Part shown: one piece after another, positions 58,739 to 64,000 of the stretch
Layout: each line of letters begins with the position of its first letter
How positions within the stretch are numbered: position 1 is the first letter of the stretch
Source of the DNA: Brachybacterium ginsengisoli
GTDB taxonomy: Bacteria > Actinomycetota > Actinomycetes > Actinomycetales > Dermabacteraceae
Length of the DNA stretch: 64,000 bases
Assembly: GCF_002407065.1 (NCBI RefSeq)
Contig: NZ_CP023564.1
Location: 1,116,001-1,180,000 of the forward strand
Direction of reading: 5' to 3'
Notes under the pieces: model-generated
Told to the model about the DNA's origin: nothing
The model's input: only the letters and a program-made list of their open reading frames with translations
Database searches by the model: none
Program-made: the position numbers and the translations under genes

Positions 58739-59506
58739 TCAGAACAGCGGCCATGGCACCGCCGGCATCCCGCCGCGCGGCGCCGGGAACCGCGCCGTCG
58801 CACTCAGCTCGGCGCAGCGTGCGGCGAGCGCTGCGATCTCCTCGGCGCTGATCAGCTCCGCCAGGTGGCTCCCCAGCTCGCCGCCCAGTCCGTCCCCGAC
58901 CCGCTCGACGCCCTCGAGCTCCTCGGGGGTCAGGGCCTCGCCCAGCCATCCCCACAGGATCGTCCGCAGCTTGTGCTCGCGGTGGAAGGTGAGCCCATGG
59001 TCGACGCCGTGCCGATGGCCCCCGCCCATGGCGAGGACATGGGCGCCCTTGCGGTCGGCGTTGTTGACGAGCACGTCGAACACCGCCATGCGGCGCAGCG
59101 CCGGCGAGTCCTCGTGCACGAGGGTGATGCTCTCCCCGTCACCGTCGTCTCCCTCGAGGACGCTGCGCCAGCCCGCCATCGGCAGGTGATCCGTCGGCAC
59201 CAGGTCCACGGCGTGCTGGGCGGGATCCTGCTCCTGCCACAGCTGCACCATGCCCACGCCCATCGGACCCTCGCGCAGCCAGGTGCGCGGCACGATGCCC
59301 CAGCCGAGGGCTTGTGAGATCAGGTACGCGGCCACCTCTCGGCCGGCCAGGGTGCCGTCGGGGAAGTCCCAGAGCGGGGCCTCGCCCGCGACCGGCTTGT
59401 AGACGACCCGCGTGTCGCCGATCGTGCCCACGAACGTCGCATTGGACGCCGTCGTGAGGCGGCCGATGAGCGTCAGCTCCGCGGTCGCCAGGTCCGTCTC
59501 GGGCAT
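58739..59506 (-). CDS. SCO1664-family protein (phosphatidylinositol-kinase-like fold)
   Basis: A 255-residue actinobacterial protein. It has NATFVGTIGDTRVVYKPVAG, FPDGTLAGREVAAYLISQAL, VFDVLVNNADRKGAHVL and VDHGLTFHREHKLRT, the kinase-like catalytic pattern N-N-x-D-R-K ... D-H-G. The reaction is not established. It overlaps the DUF3090 gene by one base and belongs to the conserved phosphatase/DUF3090/SCO1664 trio (compare Rv2135c-Rv2133c). Confidence 0.9.
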   Translation of the reverse strand: MPETDLATAELTLIGRLTTASNATFVGTIGDTRVVYKPVAGEAPLWDFPDGTLAGREVAAYLISQALGWGIVPRTWLREGPMGVGMVQLWQEQDPAQHAVDLVPTDHLPMAGWRSVLEGDDGDGESITLVHEDSPALRRMAVFDVLVNNADRKGAHVLAMGGGHRHGVDHGLTFHREHKLRTILWGWLGEALTPEELEGVERVGDGLGGELGSHLAELISAEEIAALAARCAELSATARFPAPRGGMPAVPWPLF

Positions 59507-60051
59507 CAGAGCTCGGGAAGGGTGCAGATGTGGCCCTCAGGGTCCATCGGCTCGCCGCAGAGCGTGCACAGGGGGCGTCCGGCCTCCACGATCTCCCGGG
59601 TGCGCCGGGTGAACGCGCGGGCGGTGCCCACCGGCATCCGCACCCGCAGCATCTCGGACTCCTCCGTGTCGATCTCGTCGAGCGCATCGTCCTCGGGGAG
59701 GGGATGCGCCTCGATGATCACCTGGGCGGTGGTGGGGTCCCAGCCGATGCCGAGGGCTCCGGCGCGGAACAGCTCCTGGACGGTGTCGAGCTCGTCGTTG
59801 TCCACGAGCTCGACGGGGGTGCCGGTGGGGACGCTGTAGCGGTTGCCCTCGACGGTCATGAGCTGGTCGAGGATCTCGTCGACCTTCTCCGCGAGCAGGG
59901 CCGCCTGCTCCTTCTCCATCGCGACGCTCTCGATCTGCGACCCGGCGCGGACCTGCAGGTAGAACGTCCGCGCCCCCGGGCGCCCGACGGTGCCGATGAC
60001 GACCCGATCCGGCCAGACGAACTCGTGCACCTGTGCTGGCATGTCGGTCAT
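59506..60051 (-). CDS. DUF3090 protein
   Basis: A 181-residue protein with VHEFVWPDRVVIGTVGRPGA and RTFYLQVRAGSQIESVAMEK near the start and a C-terminal C-x2-C...H-x-C zinc-binding motif (LCTLCGEPMDPEGHICTLPEL region). Found almost only in actinobacteria, fixed between the two partner genes seen here. No assigned function. Overlaps both neighbours. Confidence 0.92.
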   Translation of the reverse strand: MTDMPAQVHEFVWPDRVVIGTVGRPGARTFYLQVRAGSQIESVAMEKEQAALLAEKVDEILDQLMTVEGNRYSVPTGTPVELVDNDELDTVQELFRAGALGIGWDPTTAQVIIEAHPLPEDDALDEIDTEESEMLRVRMPVGTARAFTRRTREIVEAGRPLCTLCGEPMDPEGHICTLPEL

Positions 60052-60767
60052 GACTCGATCCTAGGCCTCTGGTCCTCCGCTGTGTCGGTGCCGGCCCCGC
60101 CGCCCACCGGGGCATCACCGGGGGGAGCACTTCCTGCGAGCCACGAGAGATCGCCGGCGACGGTGTTGGTCGCCAGGACCCGGGGTCGGTTCGCGCCGTA
60201 GTTCACGATCGAGACAGACGCAGGGCCCACCTCGAGACGCTGGAACAGGTCGAGATGCGTGCCGAGGGCGTCGGCGAGGATCGACTTGATGATGTCGCCG
60301 TGGCTCACCGCCGCCCAGACCGCTCCCGGCCCGCGCTCGGCCTCGACGGCGGCATCGTGGCGCCGGATCGCCGCCACCGCCCGCGACTGCATCCCCGTCA
60401 TGGACTCACCGCCGGGGAAGACGGCGGCCGACGGGTAGGACTGCACGGTCGACCACAGCGCCTCGGCGGCGAGCTCGGAGAGGGCGCGGCCCTGCCACTG
60501 GCCGTAGTCGCACTCCGTCAGGTCGGGTTCGACCAGGGAAGTCGGCGCGACCCGCTGCCGCTCGAGAATGGCCTGGGCGGTCTCCGCGCAGCGCTCGAGA
60601 GGGCTCGACACCACCGCGACCACGGGCACTGCTGCGAGCCGTTCCCCGGTTCGCGCCGCCTGGTCCCGGCCGGTCTGATCCAGGCTGACGCCGGGGGTCC
60701 GACCTGCCAGGACACCGGTCGCATTGGCTGTGGTGCGACCGTGTCGCACGAGGAGAACTGTGGCCAT
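60048..60767 (-). CDS. Histidine phosphatase (MSMEG_4193-like phosphomutase family)
   Basis: A 239-residue phosphoglycerate-mutase-fold enzyme: catalytic LLVRHGRTTAN with His at residue 9, SSPLERCAETAQAI, and the second His in AAVSHGDIIKSILADALG. The acid is in LTECDYGQWQG. Substrate unknown. First gene of the trio; the four-base overlap with DUF3090 indicates co-translation. Confidence 0.92.
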   Translation of the reverse strand: MATVLLVRHGRTTANATGVLAGRTPGVSLDQTGRDQAARTGERLAAVPVVAVVSSPLERCAETAQAILERQRVAPTSLVEPDLTECDYGQWQGRALSELAAEALWSTVQSYPSAAVFPGGESMTGMQSRAVAAIRRHDAAVEAERGPGAVWAAVSHGDIIKSILADALGTHLDLFQRLEVGPASVSIVNYGANRPRVLATNTVAGDLSWLAGSAPPGDAPVGGGAGTDTAEDQRPRIES

Positions 60768-60822
60768 GCCTTCAGCCTAGCGAGGTGTGCCGAGCGGCTG
60801 CGAGGGCACCACCCACGGCGCC

Positions 60823-61596
60823 TCAGCAGGCTCGAGGCTCCCGCGCGGCGGCCGACGGGCTGGCGCCCTCTCGCGGCATGAGGTCCGGGGTGAGCGCCTC
60901 GCGCTCGTCGAAGACGAAGCACTCGCCCTCGAAATGCTCCTCGCCGACCGACTCGAAGTACCCGAGGATCCCGCCCTCGAGCTGGAGCGCGTCGATGCCC
61001 TCGTCGCGCAGATGGATCGCGGCCTTCTCGCAGCGGATGCCGCCGGTGCAGAAGCTCACCACGGTCCGACCCTCGAGCGCCTCGCGGTGGGATGCGGCCG
61101 CCGCGGGGAACTGCGTGAACCGCTCGATCCGCCAGTCGATCGCGCCGTCGAAGGTGCCGTAGTCGACCTCGAAGGCATTGCGGGTGTCGAGCATGACCAC
61201 CTCGCGGCCCTCGTCGTCGCGGCCCTGGTCCAGCCAGCGCTTCAGGGTGGGCGGGGCGACGGCCGGAGCGCGCTCCTCGGCGGGGCGGATGGTGGGGTGG
61301 TCCATGCGGATGATCTCGTTCTTGAGCTTCACCAGCATCTTGCGGAACGGCTGCTCCTGCGACCAGCTCTCCTTCGTGGTCAGGGCCGTGAAACGGGGCT
61401 CCTCACGCAGGGAGTCCACGAAGCCGCGCACCGCGGAGGCCTCGCCGGCGAGGACCATGTTGATGCCCTCCTCCGCCAGCAGGATCGTGCCCTTCAGCCC
61501 GGCGGCCGTCGCACGCTCGCGCAGCACGGGGCGCAGCTGCTCCCGATCGGTGATCTGGGTGAACAGGTAGCCGGAGATGTTCAGGACGGATTCCAC
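60823..61596 (-). CDS. trhO: tRNA uridine(34) hydroxylase, rhodanese-like
   Basis: A 257-residue YceA/TrhO protein that hydroxylates U34 of certain tRNAs using O2. The N-terminal domain reads YLFTQITDREQLRP and GTILLAEEGINMVLAG; the rhodanese domain has the active-site loop SFCTGGIRCEKAA (Cys near residue 183) and LEGGILGYFE. All family motifs are intact. Single gene. Confidence 0.95.
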   Translation of the reverse strand: MESVLNISGYLFTQITDREQLRPVLRERATAAGLKGTILLAEEGINMVLAGEASAVRGFVDSLREEPRFTALTTKESWSQEQPFRKMLVKLKNEIIRMDHPTIRPAEERAPAVAPPTLKRWLDQGRDDEGREVVMLDTRNAFEVDYGTFDGAIDWRIERFTQFPAAAASHREALEGRTVVSFCTGGIRCEKAAIHLRDEGIDALQLEGGILGYFESVGEEHFEGECFVFDEREALTPDLMPREGASPSAAAREPRAC

Positions 61597-61670
61597 GCCC
61601 CGAGCCTAGGTCAACGGCGGGACGGGTCCGAGCGGGACAGCCGAGGCTGCCGGATCCCCCGTAAGGAGCG

Positions 61671-61883
61671 TCAGCTGTCCTCGGGCTCCCGCACGAGGAC
61701 GTCACCGGGTGTGCAGTCGAGGACGCGGCAGATCGCATCGAGGGTCTCGAAGCGGACGGCGCGCGCCCGCCCGTTCTTGAGCACCGCGACATTGGCGGGG
61801 GTGATTCCGATGGCCGCGGCGAAATCGCCCACGCTCATCCCGCGCTCGGCGAGCAGCACGTCCAGCCGGACGGAGATGGCCAC
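61671..61883 (-). CDS. XRE-family regulator (YozG-like, small HTH)
   Basis: A 70-residue Cro/CI-type protein: ISVRLDVLLAERGMSVGDFA, helix-turn-helix IGITPANVAVLKNGRARAVR and CRVLDCTPGDVLV. It starts one base after the DUF2975 stop codon, the pairing known for YozG/DUF2975. It probably represses its own operon through the CTATCG/CGATAG site upstream. Confidence 0.93.
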   Translation of the reverse strand: MAISVRLDVLLAERGMSVGDFAAAIGITPANVAVLKNGRARAVRFETLDAICRVLDCTPGDVLVREPEDS

Positions 61884-61884
61884 C

Positions 61885-62415
61885 TCAGATCACCTCGTCC
61901 AGCTCCTGGCGGAGGGTGACCGCCCGCTTGAGGAGGTCCCGCATCACGGCGACGACCAGTGCGCCGGCGATGCCCGTCGCGGCGCCGATCGTGCCGGCGA
62001 TGAGCAGGCCCAGGCCGGTGCCCGTCTCCGAGCCCTCGGTGGCGGTGGTCGCCAGGGTGACCGGGGCGAGGACGTCGGTGAGTGCTGCGGCGAGGCTGAG
62101 CCCCGCCGCGAGGAGGCACGCCCCGATGGTCACATCGACCCAGAGGAAGGGGCGCTTGGTGAAGATCGAGTCGTTCCAGGAGTGCCGCAGGAGCATGCCG
62201 GTCGCGATGAGCACGGCCTCGAAGCAGGCGATCCCCAGGATCCCGATGGCCGTCAGCGCCCCCTGGGAGCGGGCGACCACCGGGTCGATGAGGGCTTCGT
62301 CGGCGAGAGCCGTCGGCACGACGACGGTCTGGAGGAAGACGCAGGCCAGGAGCGCAAGGAGGAGCCCGGCCTCGAGGATGATGATGAGGGTCCGACGGAC
62401 GGTCTGCATGGTCAT
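61885..62415 (-). CDS. DUF2975 membrane protein
   Basis: A 176-residue protein with four predicted helices (LIIILEAGLLLALLACVFLQ; AIGILGIACFEAVLIATGML; VDVTIGACLLAAGLSLAAAL; AGTIGAATGIAGALVVAVMR) and the family loop with RPFLWVDVTIG. Function unknown; always near a small XRE regulator. ATG at 62415 coincides with the predicted transcription start. Confidence 0.9.
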   Translation of the reverse strand: MTMQTVRRTLIIILEAGLLLALLACVFLQTVVVPTALADEALIDPVVARSQGALTAIGILGIACFEAVLIATGMLLRHSWNDSIFTKRPFLWVDVTIGACLLAAGLSLAAALTDVLAPVTLATTATEGSETGTGLGLLIAGTIGAATGIAGALVVAVMRDLLKRAVTLRQELDEVI

Positions 62416-62457
62416 GCATCGAGTATCGATCGGTATCTATCGTTTGTCAATCGATAG
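62416..62457 (-). promoter_or_regulatory. Consensus promoter with overlapping operator for DUF2975-XRE
   Basis: On the minus strand TTGACA (62450-62445), a 17-base spacer and GATACT (62427-62422) form a near-consensus promoter; the ATG is 6 bases beyond, so the transcript is leaderless. CTATCG at 62437-62442 and CGATAG at 62452-62457 form an inverted repeat over the -35 box, a likely XRE operator. Confidence 0.75.
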
Positions 62458-62687
62458 GTGCGCGGTGCTCGAAAGCAGTGCTGGTGGTGGTGGGGGGGGC
62501 GGGCGCCTGCAGCGAGGTGAGTGCCCGGGCGAGAGCGCCCTGCCCGGCGCGGGGACGGCCGTTGGGAAGGAGCCGTGCGGTCGGCGGGTCGGGAAGGGGC
62601 ACGCCGGCGGCAGCGGGTTCGGGCGCACATGCCGCCCGGCGGTGCTGTGGCGCTCTGATGCCTGGCTGTCCCGGCGTCGCCAGGAGC
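62458..62687. other. Gene-free stretch
   Basis: GC-rich and without a recognisable gene on either strand; contains a GGTGGTGGTGGGGGGGGC run around 62483-62500 that may be prone to sequence error. Confidence 0.4.
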
Positions 62688-63170
62688 TCAGGCGCTCTCG
62701 GGCAGCGGGTGCTCGCCCTTGATGACGAAGTACGATCCGCGGATCGTGCCCGCGAGCTTCGACTTCTGCCGCGCGAACTTGAAGGCGGAGAGCTCCTAGG
62801 GCACCTCCATGCCCTCGGAGAGCTTCAGACCCACCGCGCGCTTGCCGCCGCCGGCCACGGTCCACAGCACGTTCAGTGACAGGCCGGACTCGTAGAACGC
62901 GTGCACCCAGTGGATGCCGTCCACGTCGTTGACGCTCAGCTCGAGCGCGGGGGAGGAGATGACCATGTCCCGCTCGCTGCGCAGGATCTCCTCGACCCAG
63001 GCGAGGGTGTCGGGCGCCTCCGCCACGGGCAGCACCGTGAAGGTGTGCTGGTACTTCGTCGAGAAGTAGCGGGCCTCGTTGGCGCGCAGACCGGCGAGGG
63101 TCGACGCGACGGGAGAGGACTCGAGGCCTTCCAGGGAGACGTCGGTGAAGGAGACGGGCTGCTGCGGCAT
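62688..63170 (-). pseudogene. Conserved-looking gene interrupted by an in-frame amber codon
   Basis: From the ATG at 63170 (MPQQPVSFTDVSLEGLESSP) the frame runs 124 codons to GMEVP, then TAG at 62796-62798, then continues in frame with ELSAFKFARQKSKLAGTIRG and SYFVIKGEHPLPESA to TGA at 62688. The sequence after the TAG keeps protein-like composition and codon bias, so the full protein was ~160 residues. A TAC-to-TAG change is the simplest cause. I do not recognise the family. Either a pseudogene, a sequence error, or a protein truncated at 124 residues. Confidence 0.7.
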
Positions 63171-63338
63171 GGGGACCTCCTGGTGCGGCGGGTGCCGACG
63201 GGGAGCTTAGACCGGTCGGCAGATCAGATCCCTTCCTGCCTCCTGTGCGGCTACGGGTGTCCGCGGGCTGTCGACGGCTCCCGTCTGTCGATGCGGACGG
63301 TCCGGTTCCGTCCGGTGGCCAGCGGATACCCTGCCTCG

Positions 63339-64000
63339 ATGACTTCCCCGCACACCAGTGCCACTGTTCCTCTGGACGGCAAGATCTTCGCCGGCGTCCG
63401 CAATGCGGAGACCGGCCAGGTGGGTGCTTCGACGCGTTTCCACTACCACCAGGAGGCGGGCGAGATCTGGGCCGAGTACTCGGGCGGGGAGATCCGCCGA
63501 GGCCACCTCGTGGGAACCCGTGACGGGGAGAAGCTCACCTTCCGCTACGCCCATCTCAGCGAGGACGGGACCACGGCGACCGGCCGCTGCGAGAGTCGGA
63601 TCGTGGTCCTCGACGACGGCCGCGTGCGGCTCGAGGAGTCGTGGGCCTGGGAGTCGCGCCCCGAGACCGGGACCAGCATCGTCGAGGAGGTGCGAGCCGA
63701 GGTTCCTCCCGCGCCCGCAGGCCGTCCGAGCGGCGTCGGGCCCAGCATCCGCCGGGCCGACGTCGAGGACGTGCCCGCCCTGCAGGCGTTCTGGGCGGTG
63801 GCCGGAGAGAACGCCTCCCGTCCCGGGGATGACGCGGCACTGGTCGAGAACCTGCTGCGCCGGGACGCCGACGCGATCCTCGTGGCCGAGGTGGACGGAG
63901 AGATCGTCGGCACCGTCATCGCGGGCTGGGACGGCTGGCGCGCCCATCTCTACCGTCTCGCGGTCGACCCCGACTCCCGAGGGCAGGGGATCGGCCGGCT
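63339..64000 (+). CDS. Two-domain protein: N-acetylglutamate-synthase-like head plus GNAT domain, 3' end outside the window
   Basis: An open frame from the ATG at 63339 runs to the right edge without a stop (220 codons seen). Residues ~1-115 (LDGKIFAGVRNAETGQVGAS, TRFHYHQEAGEIWAEYSGGE, IRRGHLVGTRDGEKLTFRYA) match small proteins annotated as n-acetylglutamate synthase, a beta-barrel family. From about residue 137 a GNAT domain follows (IRRADVEDVPALQAFW, DPDSRGQGIGR acetyl-CoA loop). GATACC upstream may be a -10. Substrate unknown. Confidence 0.75.
   Translation, partial: MTSPHTSATVPLDGKIFAGVRNAETGQVGASTRFHYHQEAGEIWAEYSGGEIRRGHLVGTRDGEKLTFRYAHLSEDGTTATGRCESRIVVLDDGRVRLEESWAWESRPETGTSIVEEVRAEVPPAPAGRPSGVGPSIRRADVEDVPALQAFWAVAGENASRPGDDAALVENLLRRDADAILVAEVDGEIVGTVIAGWDGWRAHLYRLAVDPDSRGQGIGR

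Noticed and set aside
1-64000. tRNA, rRNA, CRISPR arrays, insertion sequences, prophage genes, replication origin
   Set aside because: I looked for clover-leaf ends, regular repeats, transposase or integrase motifs and DnaA-box clusters and found none that I could support.

Overview
The window is chromosomal DNA of a high-GC actinobacterium. Supporting signs are the very high third-position GC, the mycothiol enzyme Mca, GTG/TTG starts, leaderless promoters, and actinobacterial families such as DUF4307, DUF4245, DUF3090, the SCO1664 family and two-domain PhoH. The gene order looks like Micrococcales; a Brachybacterium-like host is my inference, not proven. Two backbone blocks can be recognised. 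Positions 1-14.2 kb hold glmM, coaA, glmS, acpS, nnr, alr, tsaE, tsaB and rimI (amino-sugar, CoA/ACP and D-alanine supply, metabolite repair, t6A modification). Positions 16-42 kb follow an order I also recall from Mycobacterium tuberculosis around Rv1080c-Rv1112: greA, DUF4307, mca, small membrane protein, hemolysin III, short cis-prenyltransferase, phoH, fumC, (pfkB), DUF4245, xseB/xseA, ispH, ychF. Insertions in this block are a DUF559 nuclease-like gene between copies of a 56-bp palindromic repeat (25.0-26.5 kb) and a DASS transporter with glycerate kinase (30.0-32.7 kb).

From the 3' end of ychF (42.14 kb) to about 57.4 kb the DNA is accessory and in places visibly more A+T-rich. Its genes are an alpha/beta hydrolase, a GNAT enzyme with a PaaX-like regulator, two higBA toxin-antitoxin modules each followed by a nucleotide-using enzyme, a TetR/SDR/SnoaL/LtrA group, a VOC protein, a MepB-like protein, and a CMD/MFS/MerR/LLM-monooxygenase/flavin-reductase group. 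Between these gene groups I find about ten copies of one short element, a hairpin of the form CGGAACTC-GGTG-GAGTTCCG followed by a stretch that reads as the last codons of YchF (V-E-F-R-F-N-V-stop). The first copy is the actual end of ychF. The simplest reading is a cassette-like array built by repeated site-specific insertion at the ychF 3' end. No recombinase gene lies in the window. This is the most interesting observation here.

From 57.7 kb backbone-like genes return: a GNAT enzyme, the actinobacterial trio histidine phosphatase/DUF3090/SCO1664, the tRNA hydroxylase TrhO, an XRE regulator with a DUF2975 membrane protein and a decayed second copy of that pair, a gene with an in-frame amber codon, and a GNAT gene running off the right edge. 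Three genes (40.6, 50.25 and 53.3 kb) carry frameshifts; these could be real decay or assembly error. I saw no rRNA, tRNA, CRISPR array, insertion sequence or replication origin.
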